Source: Coniella vitis
Taxonomy: Eukaryota; Ascomycota; Sordariomycetes; Diaporthales; Schizoparmaceae
Length of the DNA: 64,000 nt
Assembly: GCA_011317545.1 (NCBI GenBank)
Contig: WUJK01000012.1
Location: 275,501 to 339,500 of the forward strand
Direction of reading: 5' to 3'
The notes under the pieces are model-generated. The model searched no databases and was not told where the DNA came from. It saw only the letters and a program-made list of their open reading frames with translations. Positions 44,156-56,300 of this stretch are shown piece after piece; the stretch's first letter is position 1; each line of letters opens with the position of its first letter. The translations under genes were made by a program, and so were the position numbers.

Positions 44156-45709
44156 CTACGACTGCAGCACAAAGTGCCTCACAACGCGCTCCAGCGCCAG
44201 TCCTCCTGCACCCAAACCCAGAACCGCCAGCGTCCAGGGGTTCGAAGCCTCCTTGGCACTAGGCCAGAAGCTGTTCTTGGCCTGCTTGTACTCGGCAAGC
44301 TCTTGGGCCTTGGCCGGGTTGGCCTTGGAGTACCGTGTCTCTTGATACTTCTCCAGCTGTGCATCGCCTCCAACATAGCGCAGGAAGGCGTAGTTGGCAA
44401 CAGGTCCCAGCAACACCAGTGGGTGCAGCTTGCCAGAGCCCCAGAGGAAGAGAGGGAACGAGAAGTGCATCAAAGCATCACCAAGGTAGCTACAGGATTC
44501 ACGTCAGTTACGCTCGCCATTCAATCACAAAAGATGTGGCTTCGAGAAGGACAAACTCACTTGGGGTGGCGGACAATGCTCCACACACCAGCGCGGTTCA
44601 GAGAGCTCGAGTGCTTCTTGTTGTGCTGGCTAAGCTGGTGGTCGGCGAGGACTTCGAGGGCGAAACCGGCGCTAAAGACAAAGACGGCAAGATCGTGTGC
44701 CCATTCAATCGGCCGAGACAAGGATGAGCGAGCACTACGTCAAGACAAAGGTGCCGTTAGCAAGGGTCAAAGTGTGGACACTTGACATGTGAATCTTGGA
44801 AACGTACCTGGCATATGGGTTGCGGAAAGGCAGAGTGAAGGGCAGCGAGATGATGGTCTGGAAAACAGCCTCTGGCAGGAACATCTTGAAGAGCGCCTTG
44901 TTCCAGAAGCCTGGCTCTGTCTTTTCCGACAGGTACCGAGCATCGTCCTCCTTGGTCTTGACGGATCGCGAAACAATTCTGTAGAACAGACGGGCACCCC
45001 AGGCAGTAACAGCACCAAGGAGAACCTTGTCAGGGTAGGCCAGAGAGGAGAGAGCAGCGCCAATGGGGATTCCGTCATAAACAATGCGCGCACCAACTGC
45101 GCTCCACCAAGCATTGGCAACCTGAGCAGAGGGCCACAGCCAGTCCTTGCCGTCGACGCGGTTGGCGACGCGGGAGGCAGTATAAGCGACAACCGACAGT
45201 CCAGTGTGGAGACCCAGAGACGGTAGGAGTGTGTTCTTCAAGATGCCCACGGTGGTCGCTTCGTAGGGGATGTGGTAGGCGCCCGAGCCCAGGTGGTTGC
45301 CGTAGATATCCTGCTCAGCAGCACCGCCTACGGGACGGCGGACGGGGATGCCAACCGTCTCGGTGGTGGGGTTGTTGGCCTCGCTGCGGCTCCAGTGCGA
45401 GGCATAGCGATCCTGCTCCGCGCCCGATGTGTTCCAGACGGGCACCTTGACGCCATACGCCTCTGGGTTGCGGGCCTCGGATGGGCTCCAATGGGCAGCG
45501 TAGCGGTCCTGCTCAGCACCAGAGGTAGTGGGCATGCGGAAGGTGATGCCCTCGGCCTCGGGGTTGCGTGCGCTGGAGCGGCTCAGGTGGGCAGCCCAGC
45601 GGTCTTGCTCCGCGCCCGAGGCGGTTGGGACAGGGACGGGAATCTCGCGGTTGGTTGGATTGTTGGGATTGGCCCCGAAGTGGGAGGCATAGCGGTCCTG
45701 TTCAGCCAT
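44156..45709 (-). CDS. DUF1295 membrane protein with N-terminal tandem repeats
   Basis: Three exons, 45709-44808, 44734-44561 and 44489-44156, give 469 residues. Residues 1 to about 165 consist of five imperfect copies of a ~32-residue unit, each opening AEQDRYA(A/S)HW or close to it, usually with SEARNP and TSG later in the unit. The repeats are hydrophilic and probably cytosolic. The rest is a multi-helix membrane domain of the DUF1295 (steroid 5-alpha-reductase-like/ICMT-like) superfamily: LYPSLGL-type helices, RLFYRIVSRSVKTKEDDARY, LEVLADHQLSQHNKKH and the diagnostic GVWSIVRHPNYLGD made by joining exons 2 and 3. The protein ends with a C-terminal helix. Catalysis is unknown; DUF1295 enzymes often reduce or methylate lipids using NADPH or SAM. 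The fusion to a repeat domain is the odd feature. Confidence 0.82.
45225..45709 (-). repeat. Five-copy ~96-bp coding repeat (AEQDRYA units)
   Basis: In-frame tandem repeats encoding units that begin AEQDRYASH, AEQDRWAAH, AEQDRYAAH, AEQDRYASH and AEQDIYGNH. Units 1-4 are about 32-34 residues long. The copies have diverged at the DNA level but keep the motif, so they are old and under selection. Confidence 0.85.
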
Positions 45710-46761
45710 GGCTGGTCAGGTCAGACTTGACTGGCGATGGCTTCAATTTGCTGTGGTGGTGTTTTGCTGGGTGGTGGTTATCACGAGATGTAAAATGGTG
45801 CAGAGTCGGACGTTGGCAGCCAGTTCCCTTAAAAATGAAAGCTCCCGCAGCTCTCCGCAGGCAAATGGCAGGTATAAGCTGAGAGAGCTCCTTCCCTCAG
45901 CTGGGCGGGAAGCGAGTACGTGCAGTACAAGGCAGTGACGTAAGGCCATGTACCTGCAGATGACATCACGATGACCTCGGCACCGCGCGATGCCACCAGC
46001 GTTAGCAGATCTCGAGGTTCAAAACGTAATAAAAGGATAATTTGAATGGCCAAGTTATTTTGTCGCAATCATCCAATGTTTTGCTGTCGCGGTGGCCGGA
46101 GCTTAAGGACCGAACAATGTTCCATCCGTTCCACCATAGCATCGAGTACTTGACTTGTCAGCCGTGTAAGTCGACTCGTGTAAGCTGGTCAAGGCGACCA
46201 ATCAGGGTGCTTCTTTTCAGCTGCGCGCCATAGCCTATGTACTGTATTGTAGGCTTTGCGTGTGTCGTAGCAGCAATCCTGCCCAGTAAAATGTATCTTC
46301 ATTCTGGATGGCAATCGTCGATGGTGATCTGTACGATGGCCGGGGTATTTTCCGTTTTATTCAACGGCTCGTAGCCTACCTCGATGCTTACCTAGGCAGA
46401 CTGCGTACCTAGGTATATACCTAAGTATATACCTAGGTACATACCTAGGTACTCCAGGTGCAGTACTATGTCAGCATTCCACGGGTTAGGGTCGATAGAG
46501 CAAGCAACCCCTGCCGTTGCCCCTGGCGCTGCATTCCGGCCGTTGCGTGGGCGGGTGGGCTCCCTTGACCAATGCGCCTCGCGACTCAGCAACACGTCGA
46601 CTTCTTCCCAAAATACCACGTCTGGCCGTTCTCCCTTTCCACTTTCCCATCCTTTCCAGCATCGCCATTCGAACCGCCGCCAAACCGCCAGTCCACCAGC
46701 TCCTGCCATTGTCCAGGCCACGACCATCCTTGGTGCACCGCCACCGCCGACTCGCTCCGCC
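45710..46761. other. Divergent intergenic region with palindrome array
   Basis: Shared upstream region of the DUF1295 gene and the translocator. It contains the 12-bp-spaced TACCTAGGTA array listed separately. The translocator frame is open back to an ATG at 46468, so the last 294 nt could encode an N-terminal extension. Confidence 0.55.
46406..46451. repeat. TACCTAGGTA palindrome array, 12-bp period
   Basis: Four 10-bp palindromes start at 46406, 46418, 46430 and 46442; three are exact TACCTAGGTA and one is TACCTAAGTA. A partial fifth copy, TACCTAGGCA, lies at 46389. The strict 12-bp step and the internal symmetry are what stand out. The array is about 310 nt before the translocator ATG. 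Confidence 0.85.
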
Positions 46762-48297
46762 ATGGCAGGCCAGCGCTCTTCCTCCGACGAGGACCGGAAA
46801 CTCGAGGCCGGCGTCGCCCACAGCCAAGTCCCGGAGCCGGCTGCTTCCTCCGGAGGCGGGCTCCATCCGGCCTTCTACATTGCCTTGTGGATCACCCTGA
46901 GCTCCAGCATCATCATCTTCAACAAATGGATTCTGACGACGGCCAAGTTTGGTAGGCCTGTTCCTGCTGCCCTTCCTCCACCCTTGTGGCTGGCTTATAC
47001 GGAATGAACCTCTGCTGACCTCCCATTTTGTTCTGTCCAGACTTTCGTGCGTACTTACTGCCTGCTTCCGACTCTCTGTTGTGCGCGATACGGCAACAGC
47101 CACTAATCTGCACCGATAGCGCTCTTCTTGACAACATGGCACCAGATCTTCGGCACCATCATGACCCAATGTATGGCGCGCTTCACCACGACGCTCGACT
47201 CGCGCCACCGGGTCCCCATGACCAAGGAGACATATATGTGCGTACCAACACCAGTGCAGAAAGAGTGCATGAGAAACTGGAAGCATTGACAAACCGTTCC
47301 TCTCAGGCGAGCCATTGTCCCAATTGGCTTGATGTTCAGTCTTACCCTGATTTGCGGTAACCTGGCATACCTGACCCTCAGCGTCTCTTTTATCCAGATG
47401 TTGAAGGTATGTTTCTGCCATCTCTCAGACCTTATCATCCGGGTAACCAGCCAATGCTGACATGACGCAGGCTACCACTGCAGTTGCCGTCCTTCTCGCC
47501 ACTTGGGCCTTTGCTATTGCTCCCCCCAACATGAAGGTCCTGGGCAACATCTCCATCATTGTTGTTGGTGTGGTGATTGCTTCTCTGGGTGAGATCAAGT
47601 TCGAAATCTGGGGCTTCGTCTATCAGATTGGCGGCATTGTCACCGAGGCACTGCGTCTGGTCATGGTCCAGCGTCTGCTCAGCTCGGCCGACTTCAAAAT
47701 GGACCCCTTGGTGTCTTTGTACTATTACGCCCCTGCATGCGCCGTCATCAACTCGGTCTTTACTCTCTTCATTGAAGGACCTCGCATTACCATGGCCGAT
47801 ATTCAATCTCTCGGCTTCATGGTCCTGCTTGCCAACGGCCTGGTGGCATTCTTCCTGAACGTGTCTTCTGTGCTTCTGGTACGTTTATTCTGTTCTGCTA
47901 CTGCTTGGACACCAAAAACTCACACACATCGCTCTCTCAGATTGGCCAAACCTCTGCCGTGGTCCTTACCATGTCGGGCATTCTCAAGGACATTCTGCTC
48001 GTCTTTGCATCCATGCTCATCTTCCACGACCCCGTCACGGGCCAGCAATTCTTTGGTTACTCCATTGCCCTCGCCGGCCTCGTGTACTACAAGCTTGGAG
48101 CCGAAAAGATGCAGTCGCTTGCCACGGATGCCCGCCTGCAATTCAACGACTTCCGCCAAAAGAACCCTGCGAGGGCCAAGGTTTTGGGTATCGTTGGCCT
48201 CTTCCTTATTGTCTTGTGGGCTTTTTGGATGTGGGGCCCCCTCTCTACAGACCGTGCTGCCCAATACGTACGCGACGTATCCAGCCACGGAGCCTAG
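46762..48297 (+). CDS. Sugar-phosphate/triose-phosphate translocator (DUF250)
   Basis: Golgi/ER-type nucleotide-sugar or sugar-phosphate carrier of the drug/metabolite transporter superfamily. Six exons, 46762-46951, 47041-47046, 47120-47237, 47307-47406, 47471-47878 and 47941-48297, give 392 residues. Exon 2 is only 6 nt (ACTTTC); it is needed to join AKFDF to PLFLTTWHQIFGTIMTQ in frame. Family blocks: LHPAFYIALWITLSSSIIIF, NKWIL, RAIVPIGLMFSLTLICGNLA, SVSFIQMLKATTAVAVLL, GEIKFEIWGFVYQ, the highly conserved EALRLVMVQRLLSSADFKMD followed by PLVSLYYYAP, GQTSAVVLTMSGILKDILL and FFGYSIALAGLVYYKLG. About ten membrane helices are expected. The start at MAGQRSSSDEDRK is preferred over an in-frame ATG 98 codons upstream. 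The substrate is not predictable. Confidence 0.9.
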
Positions 48298-50648
48298 ACA
48301 GGCTCGAGGTTCGTTCCCGTATACTTTTGTCTTGATATATCCCACACTGGTATAGCCTCGTGGTCTCTTTTTGGATTGCCTTGTCTTTGTACCATGCTTA
48401 TTTTATAGAAGACATTTTGCTTGGAGCACGCTCTTGTGCCTTTTCCCTCCAGCGGCATCATCGTGTCTTGTCGACGAGGAAACTGAAAATCTTTGTTCAT
48501 TTCTTATTTTCAAAATTATATTCTATCCACCAATATATACAGTCTGCCAGCATAGACCCGCCTCTCTTGAGTACATATATTATCTGCTTTGTTTCCGTCC
48601 CCCCTAATTACCCTCACTTTTCGTTTGCTCTCGTGCAATGTGGGCCTTGACCGCGATGAAGGCAAAGTCTGCGCACTGTGAATGGTGGCATACACCAGCT
48701 GGCACAATTACCAAACCCAAGACGCGACATGACATTATTGTCCACACACACCTCTTCTCTCACAGAGATGGTACTCATATGTGTCCAAAGTTTTGGGTGT
48801 CATCAATCATGTGATACCAAGTCTGCGTGGCTCAGTGGTTAGAGCGTTGGTCTCATACTCATGACTCAACGGCCCACCGTAGAGTATCCCCAATCCAAAG
48901 GTCGAGAGTTCGATCCTCTCCGCGGACACTGCATGTTCTTTTGCATTTTTGCTTGGGCCTCCCAGAAGGAATGGAAGCTGTTGGAATGCTATCAAGAATT
49001 TTAGAATAACATGCTACATTGTCGTTTGTTGTTGTATGGGCTGGTGGCGTTGGGTTATGTTTGTGTGGGTGAGGAAACTTCCTTGCTCATGAATTTTTGG
49101 GACATAAAAAAAAGGCAAGGAAGATAAAGCAATAATTTTGATTGATAGGATTTCGCAATTCGTTGCAGTCCTATGGTTCTCTTCCTGGTCCATGTTTGTT
49201 ATATATGCAAAGGGACTGCAGGTATCTTTTGCCACTTAGTGAGGGAACAATTTCCTGTCCCCAGAAGTCCTCTCAAAGGATCTGCCCGCTGGTTCATCGT
49301 CACGCGCAGGCGTCTTTTGAAAGCCAAGGACAGTTGACCGGAGCGGTTAGTTTCCTTCCGTAACCCAGGTGTGCCGCAATTGGCCGCTCTCCTCGGGTGA
49401 GTCGAGAAAAGGGGAAAAGGCAAGAGGGAATGAATGTCGGTCTGCGAGATGCCGTTATGGAATAATGAGACGAAAAGCCAGCGTCATACAAGGAATTCAG
49501 GCACTTCCATTCCAGCAAGCTGATAAAGCCCACTGTACACTATTTCACGAATTGACACGTCCCGATGTGCACATGAAGCGAATGCTGAGCACCAGAAAGA
49601 GAAAGAAAAGGAGAAGACAAAAGAGAATAGAATGGGAATCAAGGTATTGTGCATCGAGGGTCTTGACAAGAATTGGAAGGGGACAATTGATGGCAATGCT
49701 ACAGAGACGCCGTTATGACTTGCAAATTGTATAAAAGCATCGTTGCATCATAAAAGTTCAACCGGTCAACAACTCCCCATACATCAACAAACGCCGATCC
49801 CATTTCAGTGTCTTTTTTTTTAATATTCTTTTTTCTTCGCCAAGCAAGATCTGCATACTGTTTCACAACACAGACCCGTCGTGTAACGTGTTATCCTTTT
49901 CCACAACCGAGAGGATGAAAAGGTGAGAAATGCTCAAGGAGTGGTGATGATGAAATGTTGAATCTGGTGCGAGTTACGGGTACCGCGATGCTGAGACACG
50001 TCCCAATTTCTATTTTACAAGTGTAACGTACCGGGGAAACGAATGCTGCACCACTTGACGGTTTTGTGACACGGCTGGATTGGGAGTGATTGGGAAGCAA
50101 AGGGCTGTACTATGTGTGCCGTTGCCTACATGAGGGTATACAAGTACCGATTGGAGCCTGAGATGCAAAAGGAGGAAGGGGAAAAGGGTTGTTTGGTGAG
50201 ACTGGGTGCGATGAGAGAATGAATATTGATGCGATTTCCTGGGACTGAAGCAGTACCACAAACGTGACGGCAACATGTTATCATAGAGACTTGGTTTGGG
50301 TATTGAATCATGGTGGTATGAGGGTGGGATTCTAGTGTGAGAAGAAAGGGGACTCTCAATGTTGGACAAGAGAGGAGAGAGCCGTGGACAGACAGCACGG
50401 CATGGCATCTATAACTATGGACGCATTTCACGTCGAAGCAAGACTAGCCTATCCTATCCTCTTGACCGACTTGTCCTTGGAAATCGTGCCTTTGCCTTGT
50501 TTTCTCCCCGCAAGGTTGTTGTGTGCCTTCTGGTTCTCCCCTTTCGCCTCAACTGGCTTTTGACTGTCATAGAATCAAGCCAAACCAACAACCACCAGAA
50601 ACCCAGAAAGGAACCATATTCTCTCCGAACACCCAAAAACCCATCACC
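48298..50648. other. Intergenic containing tRNA-Met
   Basis: Apart from the tRNA at 48821-48928, no gene is seen in this 2.35 kb. The last 250 nt form the leader of the flavoprotein gene. Confidence 0.55.
48821..48928 (+). tRNA. Elongator tRNA-Met (CAT) with 35-nt intron
   Basis: The acceptor stem pairs GTCTGCG with CGCGGAC, with one T-G pair, and the discriminator is A. The D-arm box is TGGCTCAGTGGTT and the T-arm box GAGTTCGATCC. The anticodon CAT is at 48854-48856. The intron runs about 48858-48892, right after position 37 as in all nuclear tRNA introns; removing it gives a 73-nt tRNA with loop CTCATAA. The T31/T39 mismatch at the foot of the anticodon stem also occurs in yeast elongator tRNA-Met. 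It is not the initiator type, which normally has A1-T72 and no intron. CCA is not encoded. Confidence 0.93.
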
Positions 50649-50783
50649 ATGTTCCTCCCGTCCATCCTCTCTTTCCTCCTTGCAACACTCCCTTCCCCTC
50701 TCACCAGCGCCGCAGCCGTCCACCCCGCCAGACAGCCATACCCCCCAATCCAAAACCACACCATCCGAGGCAGCACACCCGGC

Positions 50784-50821
<38 letters not shown>

Positions 50822-52866
50822 GGCAGTAGCCAATCTAAACCCAACGCCAGGAGCAACCAGGGACAGCGCACACGCCGCCTTTGACGACGCAGACTTTGAC
50901 GCCATTGTCGTGGGCGGCGGCCCCGCGGGCCTCAGCGCACTGAGCGGTCTCGCGCGGGTGCGGCGGCGGGCGCTGCTCGTGGATTCGGGCGAGTATCGGA
51001 ACGAGGCGACGAGGCATATGCACGATGTTATCGGTGTGGATGGTGAGTTCAACCTGGTTGTTATTTGTGTGGTATTCTTACTTTGTTGTTATCTGCTTTT
51101 TATTCTGGACTCTTGTCTGAAGTCGCTCGGTTCTCTTTTCTCTGTCTTTTTCTCCACCCTTTCCTTTCCATTGTCTGCCCAGGTGGTGTATTTTTACTCT
51201 GTTCAGTTGTGCTTTTCACTTCCACCTGGACTTGAATATTGTTCTGGTAAAACAAGCAAGAGGGGACGCAAATTATATACAAAAGAGAACAGCATGAGAG
51301 CGAGATCTTCAGAGAGAGAACATGACCCCAGAAAGCTGATATTCCATGCACACACCACAGGCGTCACGCCAGCCTACTTTCGCTGGCTCGCAAGAGCAAA
51401 ACTATCCTACTACCCTACCGTAGAACTCCGCAACGGAACCGTAACAGATATTTCGCCTCTACAGTTCCCTGCGTCCTCCTCCTCCTCCTCCACCACCACC
51501 ACCCTCGACTCCCCTTCTTCTTCTTCTTCTTCTTCTTCTTCCTCTTCTCCCTCAAACACAACCACATCCTCCCCCTCCTCCCCCTTACTCTACACCGTCA
51601 CCATCCTCCTCCCAGACGCCAGCCCGCTCCTCGTCACAACCCGCGCCATCGTCCTCGCAACAGGCCTCACAGACCTCATCCCAACCTCCCCGCCCGGCCT
51701 GCTCACAAACTGGGGCCAAGGCATCTACTGGTGTCCGTGGTGCGACGGCAACGAGCACGCAGACCAGCCCCTGGGCCTCCTGGCCCCCTTGGCCGAAATC
51801 CCCAGCATGGTGCGGGAGATTTCGACGCTCAACAGCGATATCATCGCTTTTGTCAACGGAACCGACACCCCCTCGGCAAGGCAAGAGGTGGATGCGTCGT
51901 TCCCGGGGTGGGAAACATATCTGCGCGTGAACAACGTGAGCGTGTACAACTCCACCTTGGTGGAAATCACACGTCTTGAGAATGGCTCTGCACCATCGTC
52001 GTCATCATCCTCGTCGTCATTCGTTTCCTCAGGAGAAGAAGAGGAGGATGAGGGGGAGAAGAAGAAGAAGCAGCCCGACGACAGCGACCCGTTTGCGCCC
52101 ACATACCCAGAATACGACCTCTTCCGGGTGGATCTAGCAGACAACACCTCCCTCACCCGCGCCGCCTTCTTCACCAGTTTTCCCAACAGGCAACGCTCCC
52201 ACTTGGGCCAGAGCCTGGGTGTCGATGTGCAAGGGGGCAGACTGGCCGGTGTGCAGGCAAAAGGGTACTTGACCAATGTGCCGTTGGTGTATGCGGTGGG
52301 AGACATCAACACGGATAATGCAACCAACGTGCCGCATGCCATGTATAGTGGGAAGAAGGCGGCTGTATATCTGCATGGTTAGTCTTTTTCTTTCTTCTTT
52401 CTCCCCCCCCACCCCTCTTTTCTTTTTCTTTTTGTTTATTTTCCTGGTTTCTTTCCAATCCCTTTCATCGTGCCCGCCACAAGCACTCCATCCCTACTTC
52501 ACTCCCCTCCTCCTTCAAAACCTCCACCTTGAAACGCCCTCTCGCACGAGCCATGTATCCAAACCACTACTCGCAACTTGAGCATCTCAATAATACGCCG
52601 ACTCACACCACCGTTTGCACTAAAATAATCAAATAGTCGCCCTCGCCCGCCTCGAAGCAGCCGCAGAAGTCGCCGCCGGCACGGCCGCCCAAGACTTCAA
52701 CAATGGCGCCACGCCCACGAGCCGAGTCGCAAAGAAGCACTACACAGGCACACGACAACAGCAGCAACAACAACAACTCGACCACCGCACCGTATGGAAC
52801 ATCATGAACGGTGCCAAGAGGGACGACGTCTTTTATGCAGGGGAGTTTGACGCACCTCCTTTTTGA
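50649..52866 (+). CDS. Secreted thioredoxin-reductase-like FAD oxidoreductase
   Basis: Flavoprotein of the thioredoxin-reductase/GliT-like family with an N-terminal signal peptide (MFLPSILSFLLATLPSPLTS). Three exons, 50649-51042, 51361-52377 and 52637-52866, give 546 residues. FAD-binding VVGGGPAGLSAL is near residue 85, followed by RNEATRHMHDVIG. The redox pair Cys256/Cys259 is in YWCPWCDGNE. A second nucleotide-type block, FVNG, is degenerate, which suggests that NADPH binding may be weakened. The FAD-closing motif VPLVYAVGDINTDNATNVPHA is complete. Inserts of Ser/Thr and an acidic-then-lysine run lie near residues 165-195 and 345-375. Polyalanine from a GCA run follows the signal peptide. 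Relatives in fungi oxidise dithiols in secondary metabolism or act as orphan oxidases, but no biosynthetic cluster surrounds it. Introns of 318 and 259 nt are long for this window. Confidence 0.82.
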
Positions 52867-53358
52867 TAAGACAAGAAGAAGGAAAAATAAAATAAAAAGA
52901 TAAGAGATAAATGAGAGAGATGGAGAGGACTATGACTTTGCTACTACCTTCAAAAACTCCATTTTCACGTTGATCTTTTGCCTTCTTCTTCTTCTTCTTC
53001 TCCTCCCCAAGAGAAAACGCAGACGCCTTATTCCCAAGATAAAGGATGTATTTATAAAATATTTATCAATTGTTGCCAAAGTGTTGGAGCATCTCAAGTG
53101 CTTCTATCCCATTTCCCAAAATGCCAGTGTGGGTATATTTCTCGACAATAAAAGGGAAGAAACAAAACAGCAAATGTATCCGGGTACGCCTTCAATCATA
53201 TATGACGGTAATGGAATAGGCCTCCAAGCTCCAAAAGGTGTGTCTGTGATCTGTCAATCATGCAAACGGCATGGACTTCAACTAGACCGGATCATGTTTT
53301 CCGAAATCTTCTTTGCGGATGTGGATAGTTGAAAAGGAAAAAAGGTAGCGTGGCTCAG
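52867..53358. other. Intergenic between convergent genes
   Basis: AT-rich shared 3' flank of the flavoprotein and the histidine kinase; no gene seen. Confidence 0.6.
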
Positions 53359-56300
53359 CTATACCCCTTTGCTCTGTAATATTCGACCCAGTTCTTTGAG
53401 AGGCACCGGTTTTGTAAGAAACAGGTCGATCCCACTTGCATAGGCTTCCTGCTGGGTCTGCGCCGATGCAAGGCCGGTGAGTGCGATAATCAGCGCCGGT
53501 TTGAGCGCATTCTGCTGCTCATGTGCGCGAATTAGGCGTGTAGCCTCCAAGCCATCCATAATCGGCATAGAGATGTCTAATGCCGTTCAAAGGTGGAAGG
53601 TCAGTATAGTCTCACCAGAAAGCGAAAACTATGGCTTGGATTGCTTAGTTCGACTTACCCATGAATATACAGCGATAATGTATAGCCCGCGCTACACAGA
53701 CATCTACCGCTTCCCGCCCATTCACGGCTTGCTCATATGGACGGCTGATCTTCTTCATATACGAGGCCAGTATCTTGAGGTTGATGGCGTTGTCATCAAC
53801 GAGTAAGTAAGCGCTGTCATCTTGATCCTCTTTCTCTCCCCTATTTTCTTCTGATGATGGGGTCCGAAGAGCGTCCTTGGTGTGTGGCGAACGAGCCTCG
53901 AACGAGGCAATTGTTCCGCTGTCTGCCACCCTGTCAGCAGAGATGGGCCCGACCCGAGGTGCTCTTGTTGGCGCAGACAACGGTATGGCCGGTGTGGACC
54001 CGCTACGGTCTCTCGGGGGTCGTTGTCCCAGTGGGTGTATTTGCTCTCTTCCAGACACGGTAACTTCAGGTACCTTGGCTTCAATGGGCGAGGGCGGCGC
54101 AAACACTGGGTCTGAGTCTTGGGCATCCTTGTATCGTCTCAGCGTCATGGCAAGGATCTTTGCGAGTTTGCGCGGCCCGACACTGCTGCAGTTAGATGGA
54201 TTCTTGACCAAAAGACTGGCAAAATAGAAAGCCACTTACGGTTGAGAAAAGCACTCGATAACAGAAGAACGCGCTGGAGAGTGTTGAGCAGCAAGCTCGT
54301 GCGCCGTCAACACACTATTGCATGCAACAACTACTGGCGGCATCTTGTCCAGATGTGGAACACGAGAAAGAGCATCTTGCGTGCAAATGAAGAATGTTGG
54401 CGGCTCGACTAGGGCCTCCGATTCCGCTACCGTGCGCAAGCCAAGGTAGCGCTCACACATGGATTGCAAGAGGAGCCGTGGACAGGGCGCTGATTCCCTA
54501 TGGGCCACCGCCAGGGGCTGATGTTCGCCAAAGTTTTCCGGAAAGCCAATGAGGCAAACTGAGCAGCCGTCAAGCTCCTGGATGAGGGCTTCTAGATCGT
54601 CATTCGAATTGAAAGGGACCCCACTCTCCTCGTCGGAGGACCTGGGACTCGATCGGCGTAGGGGAATAGTGACTCGGACTGTTGTGCCGTGATGGAGCCG
54701 ACTTTCAACAGCAATGCGGCCACCCAGCCCATGGACGATTTGCTTGACAATGCTCAGACCCAGGCCAGCGCCAGGCGAGAGCTGATTTTCCTGAGCAAAA
54801 GGGGAATAGAGTCGGTTGTGCAGGAAGTCGCTGCTGATGCCTCTTCCCGAATCCGATATTGTAAGGATTATTGTTCGCCACCGGTTCTTCCTTTTGGTCG
54901 ACGCTGGCTCCTGGGTCAACGACACAAGAATACTGCCTTGCGTTGTGAACTTCAGCGCATTGCCCAAAATATTCATGATGACGCGCCGCAGGGCTCCAGG
55001 TTGAGCCCGGAAATTCCAAGCGACATTCGGGTCGATGCTGAGAAAGACGCCAACAAGAAAAGGCGGCGACAGACTTGTGGCCCCATGGCTGCCGGGTGTA
55101 TCAAATTGACGTACAGTTTCAATCCGTCTCATGGTGCTGGCATGGTCGAAATACGAAACATTTGGCCTGTCTCTGACCGCCCAATTGCTTGATGTGTTTT
55201 GGAAACTGTGACCAGCATAGACGCTCTCCACCACTTCTTCCAACAGCAGATCCAGTGTCACTTCTGAGAATATGCTCATCATGCCAGCCTCGATGTGACT
55301 GCGACCGATGCCATCCACGCCAATGCCGCGCTCACGCCCCAGAGAGCCTCGTCGTTTAGGCGTCCGGAGGAAATTGTTGACCTTGCTGAAGTCCAGCAGC
55401 TGTATTTGGCATCGCAGTCAGTGCATCGTCATAACATGAGCAGAATAAATGACAAGGAAGCTTACATGATCCAATGTTTCGAGGAGGGTGCGGCCACACG
55501 TCTCGACCGTGTGCAACACGTCCTCTTGAAACGCCGTGAGGACAGTGTCATGCATAAGCTCGACGCCTAAAATCACGCCGTGTAGAGGAGATCTGATTTC
55601 GTGGGATAGGGAACCTAGGATATCCTCCTTTGCCTTGTTCTCCTTCGATACCTCCAAACGTGCAATTTCGGCCATGGTGGCAGCGCCAAACGCCAGGAGG
55701 TAGCTAATTTCCCCCTCCGCAGAAAAGACACGGCTGGCTGCATTGGTCCAGACAAATCCCCCAGCATACCACCGTTCCTTGTGAGGATCCAACACAGGGA
55801 ACAAGCCTACACTGCGGGCTCCTGGAAACATCTTGATGAGAATTGTGGCGTCGCTTCGTCGGGGCCGTCTTTTACCTCCTCGCTGTGCTGGTTTTGTTGT
55901 TGTTGTAGACCCGGGATCGGTGGATACTGCCGTGCTCTCGCTACCCTCCGAGTCGCTCAGTGGCCATATGACTGCACCCGCATCGTCAAAATTAAAAACC
56001 TGACCCCGAGGGTACCGACGCAAGATCTTTTCCAGAAAAGTGTCTGGAATCGATCTAAATGCATCAGGTGGTGCTTCGCCATTGATGGATGACGTCTCAG
56101 ACGTGGAGAAGCCCAGGATCTGACAGTATTGCATACCAGCCGTGCTGCCATCGGTCAGAATTGATTCGTTCCCGCTGCTACTTGAAGAGCCGGTTTGGCT
56201 TTGATCTTGACTGTTGGGGCGCCTCTGGGGCACGAGGCCGCCAAAAGAACCGATTGAGGCGTCCAGGAATAAAGAACCCTGGACCTCAATGGACTCGCGA

